A DNA stretch of 20,892 bases from an uncultured Anaerococcus sp. (GTDB lineage Bacteria > Bacillota_A > Clostridia > Tissierellales > Peptoniphilaceae). The position numbers and the translations under genes were made by a program. Location of the stretch: NCBI GenBank assembly GCA_902488555.1, contig CABTWT010000009.1, positions 1 through 20,892 on the forward strand, written 5' to 3'. Numbering within the stretch: position 1 is the stretch's first letter; every line of letters starts with the position of its first letter. Of the stretch, positions 1 through 6,619 are shown one piece after another. A model generated the notes under the pieces. That model searched no databases. It was not told where the DNA came from and was given only the letters and a program-made list of their open reading frames with translations.

Positions 1-25
1 GTTCAGACGTGTGCTCTTCCGATCT
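1..25. other. Illumina adapter remnant at contig edge
   Basis: The first 25 bases match the 3' end of the Illumina TruSeq read-2 adapter, ending in the hallmark GCTCTTCCGATCT. Genomic sequence begins at 26. Read through in frame, the adapter gives the residues MCSSD in front of an ABC-transporter Walker A motif. These residues and the apparent ATG at 9 are artefacts. Confidence 0.97.
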
Positions 26-569
26 TGGTAGTGGTAAGTCTACTTTGTTAAACATCCTAGGTACTCTAGAAAGTTATGATAGTGGTAGCATAGAAAGCTT
101 CGGTTATTCTGACCCCTACAAAAATGTTAGTAAGGCTATGATGATTAGAAGGGAGAATATAGCATATTTATTTCAAAATTTTGCCCTGGTAGATAATATG
201 ACAGTTAAAGAAAATATAGATATAGCCTTAAAATATAGTGAATTTAAAAATAATAAGAAAGAAATAAATAAAACATTAGATAAGTTAGGTATAGCTGATA
301 AACTAAATAACAAGGTTTATGAGCTATCAGGTGGAGAGCAACAAAGGGTGTCTATGGCAAGGATTTTGCTAAAACCATATGATGTTTTGCTAGCTGATGA
401 ACCCACGGGATCTTTAGATGAATTTAATAAGAGAATTTTAATGCAAGTACTTATAGAGGAAAATCGTAAGGGCAAGAGTATAGTGGTAGTAAGCCATGAC
501 AAAGATTTCACAAGTATATGTGATAAGACTTATGAGATAATAGATAAAAAATTGGAGGTTATTAAATGA
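26..569 (+). CDS. ABC transporter ATP-binding protein, 5'-truncated (bacteriocin-export-like)
   Basis: This is the ATPase subunit of an ABC transporter acting at the inner face of the membrane. The genomic part opens inside Walker A (GSGKST, first in-frame codon at 27). It then shows a Q-loop (LFQNF), the signature LSGGEQQR, Walker B with the following LLADEPTGSLD, and the H-loop histidine in VVVSHD. About 180 residues remain; the start codon and roughly 35-40 N-terminal residues are missing because the contig begins here. The AYLFQNFALVDNMTVKENI-like stretch resembles ATPases of the lactococcin-972-type export group, which usually sit beside a multi-pass permease; that permease would lie upstream and is not in the window. 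The stop overlaps the next start (ATGA), so translation is probably coupled. The ATPase call is firm; the substrate is inference. Confidence 0.92.
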
Positions 570-1159
570 AGAAAAGTAAAACTAAGCCAGCCTTATTTAT
601 ACTAATAGGCTTAATAATTGTAGTTCTTATAGCCTATTTTATAAAAGGAAATAATAAACCATCATCAGTTATAATAGAAAATGATACAAGTCAATCACTT
701 GAAGCTGTAGGCATTTTTGATGATAGCCAAATCCTTATTTGTAAAGACGAAAATAATAATTACCTGATACCAAATAATCTTTTTGCTAATGGAGGAACTT
801 TTAGGATAGTTGCCAAAAAAGACAGCAAGACTTACACTAGTAGAGAAATAACCATTAAAGAGAATGACAAGATAAAGATAAATAATATTAAAGATGATGA
901 GCTTATCTTAAAAAATAAGACTAGTGGAGAAAAAAAGGCATTAGATTTACCAGATATAGAAAATTGGAATATAAGCAAAAATAGTGATAATATTAAGGCG
1001 GATTTTAGTTCGGATACAGGCTATAATTATACCTTATATGTACTAGGTAAGGATGGAGAACTTGGAACATCAGCTACTTTAAATAACGGTAAAGAAGTTA
1101 GTGCAAGTTGGGAAGCTGGAAAAAATATGACTTCATTGGTTAAGTTTGACTTAAGATAG
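566..1159 (+). CDS. Membrane-anchored hypothetical protein of the ABC operon
   Basis: I do not recognise this 197-residue protein. It starts with a positive N-terminus (MKKSKTK) and one hydrophobic segment at about residues 9-26 with no lipobox or clear cleavage site, so it is probably a signal anchor. The remaining ~170 residues would be outside the cell. They are hydrophilic, rich in Asn, Lys, Asp and Ser, and read like beta-strand material (alternating short hydrophobic stretches). The start is set by TGGAGG at 553-558 and by the ATGA overlap with the ABC ATPase. The overlap suggests an accessory, immunity or substrate-contact protein of the same transporter, but no domain supports a specific role. 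No clear terminator follows; a new promoter begins immediately downstream. Confidence 0.8.
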   Translation: MKKSKTKPALFILIGLIIVVLIAYFIKGNNKPSSVIIENDTSQSLEAVGIFDDSQILICKDENNNYLIPNNLFANGGTFRIVAKKDSKTYTSREITIKENDKIKINNIKDDELILKNKTSGEKKALDLPDIENWNISKNSDNIKADFSSDTGYNYTLYVLGKDGELGTSATLNNGKEVSASWEAGKNMTSLVKFDLR

Positions 1160-1161
1160 AC

Positions 1162-1189
1162 TTGCAAAACATTTTCCTTGTGATATAAT
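1162..1189 (+). promoter_or_regulatory. Promoter of the FMN-riboswitch/ribU transcript
   Basis: A -35 TTGCAA (1162-1167) and an extended -10 TGATATAAT (1181-1189; hexamer 1184-1189) are separated by 16 bases. The predicted start near 1196 makes the ribU leader about 335 nt, longer than the aptamer and terminator need. Confidence 0.75.
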
Positions 1190-1240
1190 AATGTTAAGAA
1201 CTTAATAAATTATAAAAGTCTATTCGGTAATTTGAGAAAG

Positions 1241-1312
1241 GGTCCTCGATGCCTCTGGCATCTGCGGTAATTTCGCGTCTATTGGACGCGACTCCTCTAT
1301 GAGCCGGAGGGG
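1241..1312 (+). other. G+C-rich leader segment with three tandem hairpins
   Basis: This stretch lies between the promoter and the FMN aptamer and is much richer in G+C than its surroundings. Hairpin A is GATGCC/GGCATC with a 3-nt loop (1248-1262). Hairpin B is CGCGTC/GACGCG with a 5-nt loop (1274-1290). Hairpin C pairs CTCCTCT with GGAGGGG (1292-1312, including G-U pairs). The phrase CGGTAATTT occurs twice, at 1225 and 1265, before hairpins A and B. A 17-codon open frame (1249-1302) runs through the hairpins, preceded by AAAGGG. I know of no family for this element and it is not part of the standard aptamer. Confidence 0.6.
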
Positions 1313-1314
1313 CT

Positions 1315-1423
1315 TGTTTCGGGGTAAGGTGAAATTCCTAAACCGGCAGTTATAGTCTGCGAGCCTTTATGGTTGATTTGGTGCAATTCCAAAACCGACA
1401 GTATAGTCTGGATGAGAGAAGTA
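1315..1423 (+). ncRNA. FMN riboswitch (RFN element) aptamer
   Basis: Conserved RFN blocks are present in order: GGGG plus AAGGTGAAATTCC, ACCGGCAGT, AGTCTGCGAGCC, GGTTGATTTGGTG, AATTCC, ACCGACAGT and AGTCTGGATGAGAGAAG. Two changes from the common consensus are compensatory: GGC(A)GT faces GT(C)TGC where GGCGGT/GCCCGC-type pairs are usual, and AGG faces CCT where GGG/CCC is usual. The variable stem is minimal. P1 is short, pairing TTTC (1317-1320) with GAAG. It binds FMN and is expected to turn off ribU when flavin is plentiful. Confidence 0.95.
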
Positions 1424-1485
1424 TACTTTATAATACTTTATTATTTGTTTGAGTTTAAAGACTTAATCTAGTAATTTGGATATTA

Positions 1486-1510
1486 CCCTGAGAAATCGGG
1501 GTTATTTTTA
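1486..1510 (+). terminator. Riboswitch expression-platform terminator
   Basis: CCCTGA-GAAA-TCGGGG forms a six-pair stem (one G-U pair) closed by a GAAA tetraloop at 1486-1501, followed by TTATTTTTA. It lies between the FMN aptamer and the ribU Shine-Dalgarno site, as expected for transcription attenuation. I did not identify the competing antiterminator with confidence; the AT-rich stretch 1424-1485 includes the perfect palindrome AAGTATACTT just after the aptamer. Confidence 0.8.
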
Positions 1511-1532
1511 TGCCCCAAATTAGGAGGTATTT

Positions 1533-2138
1533 ATGAATCAAAGTAGAAGTTCTAGCAAATCATTTTCTTTAGATCGTTTGGTAAAAGTGGGTATTTTGGC
1601 AGCACTTGCCTATGTTTTAATGTTTGTGCAAATGCCAATTCCAATAGCACCACCTTTTATGAAACTTGACCTAGCTGATGTGCCAGCCCTCATAGGTGGC
1701 TTTGCCATGGGTCCTTGGTATGGAGTTTTGATCCAACTTATAAAAAACGTACTAAATCTATCAAAAACTATGACAGGTGGAGTTGGAGAATTATCAAACT
1801 TTATTGTAGGCTCAACTTATGTTTTAGTATCAGCTTATATCTACAAAAACAAAAAGACTAAAAAAACTTCTATCATAGCTTTAGCCTTTGGTGTACTTGC
1901 AATGACAGCACTTGCAACCCTATCTAATGCCTTTATAGTTTTCCCAGTTTATGGAAAAGTAATGCATATGGATCTTGAAGCTTTTGCTGGTATGGTAGGA
2001 GGCAATGGCCTAGTAAATAACTATTTCACACTTATGGTATTTTCTATAGCGCCATTTAATATAATAAAAGGAAGTGTGGAAGCTGTTGTAACTGAGCTAA
2101 TATATAAGAGAATATCACCGATAATTAAATCATACTAA
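1533..2138 (+). CDS. ribU: Riboflavin ECF transporter substrate-binding subunit RibU
   Basis: This is the S component of an energy-coupling-factor vitamin transporter. It is an integral membrane protein that binds riboflavin and borrows the shared EcfA-EcfA'-EcfT module encoded elsewhere. At 201 residues it is the usual size. It has about six hydrophobic segments, with the family's KLDLADVPALIGGFAMGP region at about residues 45-62 and LIKNVLN shortly after. A strong AGGAGG (1522-1527) sets the ATG at 1533. The FMN riboswitch directly upstream independently supports the substrate, because FMN is made from riboflavin. It is monocistronic, with a terminator immediately downstream. Confidence 0.95.
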   Translation: MNQSRSSSKSFSLDRLVKVGILAALAYVLMFVQMPIPIAPPFMKLDLADVPALIGGFAMGPWYGVLIQLIKNVLNLSKTMTGGVGELSNFIVGSTYVLVSAYIYKNKKTKKTSIIALAFGVLAMTALATLSNAFIVFPVYGKVMHMDLEAFAGMVGGNGLVNNYFTLMVFSIAPFNIIKGSVEAVVTELIYKRISPIIKSY

Positions 2139-2145
2139 ATTAGAT

Positions 2146-2220
2146 CCCTAGTAATATGACCCCTTAAAGTTGGACCAATGAACTTTAAGGGGTTAGTTCA
2201 TAAAGCTAGGGGCCTTTTTT
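2146..2220 (+). terminator. Nested terminator after ribU
   Basis: An outer stem CCCTAG (2146-2151) / CTAGGG (2206-2211) ends in GCCTTTTTT. Inside it sits a perfect 13-bp inverted repeat, ACCCCTTAAAGTT (2159-2171) / AACTTTAAGGGGT (2181-2193), with a 9-nt loop. The T-run follows the outer stem, not the longer inner hairpin. It separates ribU from the tsa operon. Confidence 0.75.
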
Positions 2221-2221
2221 G

Positions 2222-2250
2222 TTTATAAATCTACTCATTAATAGTATAAT
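2222..2250 (+). promoter_or_regulatory. Probable promoter of the tsaE operon
   Basis: A perfect -10 TATAAT (2245-2250) lies 20 bases before the tsaE start. The -35 is poor (TTTATA at 2222-2227, 17-bp spacer). It sits directly after the ribU terminator, where a new operon promoter is expected. Confidence 0.55.
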
Positions 2251-2269
2251 AGATGGATAAAGAGGTTTT

Positions 2270-2716
2270 ATGATAATAAATAATTTGGATGAGATGAGAG
2301 ACTTTGCCAAAAAATTTGCTTCATCTCTTAAGAAAAATGATTTTATAAATTTAATAGGCGATATGGGTGCTGGCAAAACTACTTTTACTGGTTTTATTTG
2401 TGAAAATTTTGCCATCTACGATTCATCATCTCCAACCTTTGCCCTTGTTAATATCTATGAGGGTGATATTTTGATTTATCACTTGGATTTGTATCGTTTG
2501 GATGATCCAGATGAGCTCTTGGATATTGATTATGAAACTTATTTTTATCCACAAGATGCCATTACTATTATAGAATGGGCAGAAAATGCTGGCGACTTCT
2601 TGCCGGATGAAATGATAAATCTAGAGATTAAGAAGCTTGATGGTGATAAGAGAGAAGTTAGCATATCAAATGATTCTATAAGGGGGCGTGAAATAAATGA
2701 ATATCTTGGCAATTGA
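2270..2716 (+). CDS. tsaE: tRNA t6A biosynthesis ATPase TsaE
   Basis: TsaE is the small cytosolic ATPase that works with TsaB and TsaD in the transfer of threonylcarbamoyl to A37 of ANN-decoding tRNAs. The 148-residue length is typical. The P-loop GDMGAGKTT lies at residues 30-38, followed by the family landmarks SPTFALVNIYEG, HLDLYRLDD and IEWAEN. A Shine-Dalgarno AGAGG at 2261-2265 supports the ATG at 2270. It overlaps tsaB by 20 bases and heads the conserved Firmicute order tsaE-tsaB-rimI-tsaD (ydiB-ydiC-ydiD-ydiE in Bacillus subtilis). Confidence 0.95.
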   Translation: MIINNLDEMRDFAKKFASSLKKNDFINLIGDMGAGKTTFTGFICENFAIYDSSSPTFALVNIYEGDILIYHLDLYRLDDPDELLDIDYETYFYPQDAITIIEWAENAGDFLPDEMINLEIKKLDGDKREVSISNDSIRGREINEYLGN

Positions 2717-3368
2717 TACTTCAACTATGATTTCTACTGTTACTATTGCAAGTGACAATGAAATCATTGGTGATTTTAACGTAAACCAACAAAAAACTCA
2801 CAGTGAATCCTTGGTGCCTATGATTGAAAGTTTATTGGACCTACTTGGAATGGCTATAGATGACATAGACGCTTTTGTGATTTCACAAGGACCAGGATCT
2901 TTTACAGGCCTTAGGATTGGCATGACTGTTGCCAAAACCCTAGCCCAAGTAAATGGCAAAAAACTAATCCCTGTATCCACCCTCCTTGCCATAGCTAACA
3001 ACTCATCAAGCAAGTCTTTAAAAGCTCCCATGCTAGATGCCAGGGGCAATAGAGTCTATGCTGCAGTTTATGACAAAGATGACAAGGAGATTATCAAAGA
3101 AAACCTATACGAGATAGAAGATTTTGTAGAACTTGTAGATGCTTTAGAAGAAGAAGTTGAACTAATTGGAGAGATTAGCGGCAAATATTGTGAAAGATTT
3201 AAAAATGCCACAAGGCTTCCAATAAACTTCAACAATTGCATAGGCAAGTCCTTAATAAGGCTTGGACTTATAGATATAAACGAAGACTACAAGCTTTTTG
3301 AAATCAGACCAAATTACCTTAGAAAATCTCAAGCGGAAAGAGAATACGAAAAAAAGAACAAGGCGTGA
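2697..3368 (+). CDS. tsaB: tRNA t6A biosynthesis protein TsaB
   Basis: TsaB is the non-catalytic ASKHA-fold partner that dimerises with TsaD and is needed for t6A formation. The 223-residue length is normal. The N-terminal ILAIDTSTMISTV strand and the SQGPGSFTGLRIG motif (about residues 63-75) identify the family. AGGGGG at 2681-2685 lies upstream of the ATG, inside the end of tsaE, with a 20-base overlap that implies translational coupling. TsaB lacks the HMEGH metal-binding motif found in the downstream TsaD, which separates the two paralogues. Confidence 0.94.
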   Translation: MNILAIDTSTMISTVTIASDNEIIGDFNVNQQKTHSESLVPMIESLLDLLGMAIDDIDAFVISQGPGSFTGLRIGMTVAKTLAQVNGKKLIPVSTLLAIANNSSSKSLKAPMLDARGNRVYAAVYDKDDKEIIKENLYEIEDFVELVDALEEEVELIGEISGKYCERFKNATRLPINFNNCIGKSLIRLGLIDINEDYKLFEIRPNYLRKSQAEREYEKKNKA

Positions 3369-3372
3369 GACT

Positions 3373-3810
3373 ATGATAAGAAAAATGCAAACTCAAGATA
3401 TAGACAGAGTCTACGAAATTGAAAATCAGGCATTTTTTGAACCGTGGTCTAAGAAAAACCTCATCAAAGACCTTGAAACAAACACGTTTTTAGAACACTT
3501 TGTCTACGAAGAAGATGGAAAGATTCTTGGATTTTACATAGCAAGCAAGGTTCTAGACGAGGTGGAAATTTTTACTATTGCTGTTGACAAAGAATACCAA
3601 AATCTTGGTATAGGTTCAAAACTATTGGACCACTTGATGGCTTGGGCCAAGGATGAATCAATCAAAAAGATTTGGCTAGAAGTTTCTACAAAAAACCAAT
3701 CAGCAATTAGTCTTTACCAAAAATTTGATTTTAAGGTCATGGGACTTAGGAAAAATTATTACCAAAAACTTGGTGAAGATGCCTACAATATGATGAAGGA
3801 AATACAATGA
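3373..3810 (+). CDS. rimI: Ribosomal protein S18 alanine N-acetyltransferase RimI
   Basis: This is a GNAT-fold acetyltransferase, about 145 residues from the chosen start. The acetyl-CoA-binding motif A is AVDKEYQNLGIGSKLLDHL (Q-x-x-G-x-G type), followed by the WLEVSTKNQSAISLYQKFDF segment typical of RimI. The open frame extends upstream to 3298, inside tsaB, but the MIRKMQTQD start at 3373, four bases after the tsaB stop, fits the RimI N-terminus. RimI acetylates the N-terminal alanine of S18 in enterobacteria; homologues in tsa operons may have wider targets. It overlaps tsaD by ATGA. Confidence 0.9.
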   Translation: MIRKMQTQDIDRVYEIENQAFFEPWSKKNLIKDLETNTFLEHFVYEEDGKILGFYIASKVLDEVEIFTIAVDKEYQNLGIGSKLLDHLMAWAKDESIKKIWLEVSTKNQSAISLYQKFDFKVMGLRKNYYQKLGEDAYNMMKEIQ

Positions 3811-4817
3811 GCGATTTTTATACTATTGGAATTGAAACAAGTTGTGATGACAGCTGTGTAGCAATTTTAAAAAACGAGAGAGATCTTATAGTAAATTTAA
3901 TATCATCTCAAATAGATATCCACACTCTATTTGGGGGAGTGGTGCCAGAAATAGCAAGTAGAAAGCACCTTGAAGCTATAAATCCCCTTATAGAAAAGGC
4001 TCTAGCAGATGCAAATCTTAGCTATAGCGATATTGATTTAGTATCTGTAACCAAAGGGCCTGGGCTTATGGGATCTTTGCTAGTGGGAATATCTGCTGGA
4101 AAGGCCCTATCCCTTGCAGCAAACAAGCCAATGATTGGGGCTAACCACATGGAGGGTCATATTTGTGCCAACTATCTTGCCCATAAGGATTTGAAACCAC
4201 CCTTTGTAACCTTGGTTGTAAGTGGTGGCCATACATATCTGGTCAAGGTCAAATCCTACACAGACTATGAAGTTATAGGCAAGACCCGTGATGACGCAGC
4301 TGGTGAATCCTATGACAAGGTTGCAAGAAAGATGGGTTTAGGCTATCCTGGTGGACCAAAAATCGACAAGCTTGCCAAAGAGGGCAATCCAAAGGCTGTT
4401 GATTTCCCGAGAGTTATGTTAGAAAAGGATTCCTATGATTTTTCTTTTTCTGGCCTAAAGACAGCGGTAATCAACTATATCCACCAAATGGAACAAAAAA
4501 ATATAGATTTTGATAAGGCAGATGTTGCAGCAAGTTTCCAAGATGCAGTTGTTGATGTTTTGGTAGAAAAATCAATGAGGCTTATTAAAGAAAGTGGATA
4601 CGATAAACTTGCCCTAAGTGGGGGAGTAGCTGCAAACTCTAGACTTAGAGGAAGACTAGAGGAATCCTGCAGAGAAAATAACATTAAATTTTATTACCCA
4701 CCTATAGAACTTTGCACAGACAATGCTGCGATGATTGCTATGACAGGATATTTGCACTATCAAGCAGGAGAAGTTAGCGACAAATTTATGAAGGTTTATC
4801 CTAATTTGGAAATATGA
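3807..4817 (+). CDS. tsaD: tRNA N6-adenosine threonylcarbamoyltransferase TsaD
   Basis: TsaD is the catalytic subunit that transfers the threonylcarbamoyl group from threonylcarbamoyl-AMP to A37 of tRNA. The 336-residue length matches the family. Visible landmarks are IGIETSCDDSCVAI at the N-terminus, the metal-ligand motif HMEGH (residues 114-118), the nucleotide-binding VVSGGHTYLV, and LSGGVAANSRLRGRL with DNAAMIA near the C-terminus. It starts within the rimI stop (ATGA). The cluster therefore encodes TsaB, TsaD and TsaE; the carbamoyl-AMP synthase TsaC/TsaC2 is not in this window. Confidence 0.96.
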   Translation: MSDFYTIGIETSCDDSCVAILKNERDLIVNLISSQIDIHTLFGGVVPEIASRKHLEAINPLIEKALADANLSYSDIDLVSVTKGPGLMGSLLVGISAGKALSLAANKPMIGANHMEGHICANYLAHKDLKPPFVTLVVSGGHTYLVKVKSYTDYEVIGKTRDDAAGESYDKVARKMGLGYPGGPKIDKLAKEGNPKAVDFPRVMLEKDSYDFSFSGLKTAVINYIHQMEQKNIDFDKADVAASFQDAVVDVLVEKSMRLIKESGYDKLALSGGVAANSRLRGRLEESCRENNIKFYYPPIELCTDNAAMIAMTGYLHYQAGEVSDKFMKVYPNLEI

Positions 4818-4820
4818 TTT

Positions 4821-5180
4821 ATGAGAAGAAAAAAACGCGATGGCGATAATTCATTAAAAAAATATAATAGCATGAAAAAAATATCCACTATACTGTGGAT
4901 TTTGACAGGTCTTGGTGTATTGGGCTTTGGCATATATTTTAAGGAAATTTTTGAGATTATCTTTGGTATAGCTGGCGTGATCTATGGTATTTATAATCAC
5001 AGAACGAAAATTACAAGTCTTACAGCTATATCTAGAATTGAAAAAAATAAGCTGAGCTTTCTGGCTCTTTGTATAGTAATATATTCCTTGGTCAATCCTT
5101 TGGCCAATATAGCTGTAATCTATGACCTCTTCAAGAGAGATTATGTGATAAATGGAGGATTTGATGAAAAAACACTTTAA
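4821..5180 (+). CDS. Small hypothetical membrane protein
   Basis: I do not recognise this 119-residue protein. It has a basic N-terminus (MRRKKRDG) and three hydrophobic segments at about residues 21-38, 42-59 and 78-102. The start lies three bases after the tsaD stop with only a weak upstream GGA, so translation probably depends on coupling to tsaD. An internal ATG (residue 17, 4869) has no better ribosome site. The gene overlaps the downstream lipoprotein start by 17 bases. A 125-residue frame on the opposite strand overlaps it, but the spacing inside a plus-strand operon favours this reading. Confidence 0.7.
   Translation: MRRKKRDGDNSLKKYNSMKKISTILWILTGLGVLGFGIYFKEIFEIIFGIAGVIYGIYNHRTKITSLTAISRIEKNKLSFLALCIVIYSLVNPLANIAVIYDLFKRDYVINGGFDEKTL
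5154..5158 (+). promoter_or_regulatory. Ribosome binding site that decides the S41 lipoprotein start
   Basis: GGAGG at 5154-5158 lies five bases before the ATG at 5164. An earlier in-frame ATG at 5152 overlaps this site, so it cannot be served by it and has no site of its own. Starting at 5164 also gives a clean lipoprotein signal (MKKHFK...TTGC). Confidence 0.8.
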
Positions 5181-6561
5181 AATTTTTTGTCTAATCCTTG
5201 TTTTTATGCTTGTGACTACAGGTTGCGTCAAAAGAAGATATGATCAACTAGAGGCTAGAAGAAAAGGAGTCTCTACTAGTAAGGTAAATACTTCTTCTGA
5301 TAACTTCAACCCTGATGATATAGACAAGTTTGATGTTGATTCTTACCTCATATGGTATAAGAATTTGGAAAATCCACCAAAGTTGGATCTAGAGGCTAGT
5401 AAGAATCCAAAGCCAATGACTAATAAAGAAATGGTCGATGATTTTAACTATGTTTTTAAGGAACTAAAAGAAAATTATCCTTTCTTTGAGGCCCTAAAAA
5501 GGGAGAAAAATATTGACTTTATCGGAGACTATGACAAATACCTAAAAAGAATTAAAGAGGCAAAAAACGATCAGGAATTTATAGATGAAATGACTGGTAT
5601 CATGGGAGAGTTAAACAACCACCACGCTAGAATTGCCGATCAAAATTATGTAGATAAGACTCTCAAATATTATGCCAAAAACTGGAACAGCCCATCAATC
5701 TATTACGAATTTTTGAAGCTAAACAAGCAAGTTGTTAGAAATAGATATGGACTAAAAGGAGAGCAAACAGATAGTGAAACAAGCGTAAGTAAGAGAGTTT
5801 CTGGATCTATATTAAATCAAGACAAGTCTGCCAATATGACCTTGGATACAACAAATGAGGGTATAGCCATATTAAAAATCAAACAAATGGTCGATCCTCA
5901 AAGCGTCAAAGAAGATGAGGCTGTTTTGAACAGTTTTTTAAAAGATAAACATCTTTACAAGGCTTTAGTAATAGATATCCGCCAAAACTATGGTGGTAAT
6001 GCAGAATATTGGCAAAAATTCTTGCTTCCAAAGATTTTGCCTAGTCAAAAATCTGTAACAAACCATTTATTTTTTAAAGATTCGCCTAGGGCAAAGCTGA
6101 TATTAGCTGACGATACCCTAAATGTAGAAGCCATAAAAAACGTGGATATATCGGCAATAAAATTGGACCATGCCAATGATATCAAAGATTTTGACTATTA
6201 TATCAGAGATACTATAAGCATCAGCCCAGACGAAAGCGAAAAAGACTATGGATTTGATGGCAATATATATCTGCTCGTAGATAAGGCAGTATTTTCAGCA
6301 GCAGAGGGTATGGCAAGTTTTATGAAATTCTCAGATGCCGCAACCCTAATAGGCGAAGAAAGTGGAGGAGACGGCCTAACACTTGGAGTAATAAACGATG
6401 TGATGCCAAATTCTGGTCTGGTATTCACCTACACCAATACCCTAGGCTATGCTCCAGATGGAACAATTAATGCAGAAGAAAAAACAAAACCAGATATAAA
6501 ATCTAGCTCATACAAAGACACAATAGATACAATAATAGAAATAGAAAATGGGAATTTTTAG
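5164..6561 (+). CDS. S41-family peptidase lipoprotein
   Basis: This is a 465-residue predicted lipoprotein with a C-terminal S41 (tail-specific/tricorn-type) serine peptidase domain. The signal is MKKHFK plus a hydrophobic core and TTGC, with Cys21 as the lipidated residue; the -3 residue is Thr rather than Leu, which is tolerated but not ideal. A helical charged region (about 60-200) precedes the peptidase core. ALVIDIRQNYGGNAEYW matches the S41 core strand. VDKAVFSAAEGMA places the likely nucleophile at Ser378, with GEESGGDG after it. I see no PDZ domain, so it is closer to PDZ-less S41 proteins than to CtpA/Prc. It is probably anchored outside the membrane. It ends the tsaE operon and is followed by a strong hairpin. 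Confidence 0.88.
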   Translation: MKKHFKIFCLILVFMLVTTGCVKRRYDQLEARRKGVSTSKVNTSSDNFNPDDIDKFDVDSYLIWYKNLENPPKLDLEASKNPKPMTNKEMVDDFNYVFKELKENYPFFEALKREKNIDFIGDYDKYLKRIKEAKNDQEFIDEMTGIMGELNNHHARIADQNYVDKTLKYYAKNWNSPSIYYEFLKLNKQVVRNRYGLKGEQTDSETSVSKRVSGSILNQDKSANMTLDTTNEGIAILKIKQMVDPQSVKEDEAVLNSFLKDKHLYKALVIDIRQNYGGNAEYWQKFLLPKILPSQKSVTNHLFFKDSPRAKLILADDTLNVEAIKNVDISAIKLDHANDIKDFDYYIRDTISISPDESEKDYGFDGNIYLLVDKAVFSAAEGMASFMKFSDAATLIGEESGGDGLTLGVINDVMPNSGLVFTYTNTLGYAPDGTINAEEKTKPDIKSSSYKDTIDTIIEIENGNF

Positions 6562-6570
6562 ACAAAGAAA

Positions 6571-6619
6571 AAGAGGATTGCCAATCAAGATTATTCCTGA
6601 TTCAATCCTCTTATGTTTT
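6571..6619. terminator. Bidirectional terminator between converging genes
   Basis: AAGAGGATTG (6571-6580) pairs with CAATCCTCTT (6603-6612). A further inner stem pairs AATCA (6583-6587) with TGATT (6598-6602). The plus strand continues into ATGTTTTTATTTTC and the minus strand into TTTCTTTGTC. It serves both the plus-strand S41 operon and the minus-strand surface-protein gene. Confidence 0.85.

Noticed and set aside
9..26. Apparent ATG start and N-terminus of the ABC ATPase
   Set aside because: The codons come from the Illumina adapter; the true start is upstream of the contig.
1164..1175. AAAACATTTTC near the ribU promoter, similar to the repeat at 18983
   Set aside because: It overlaps the -35 spacer by chance in AT-rich DNA and lacks a partner copy; not enough to call a shared operator.
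3298..3372. Upstream extension of rimI by 25 codons
   Set aside because: It lies inside tsaB and adds residues unlike the GNAT N-terminus; the start at 3373 follows the tsaB stop by four bases.
4854..5231. 125-codon open frame on the minus strand
   Set aside because: It is antisense to two plus-strand operon genes, has no ribosome site and its low-complexity Ile/Tyr/Lys sequence looks like a shadow.
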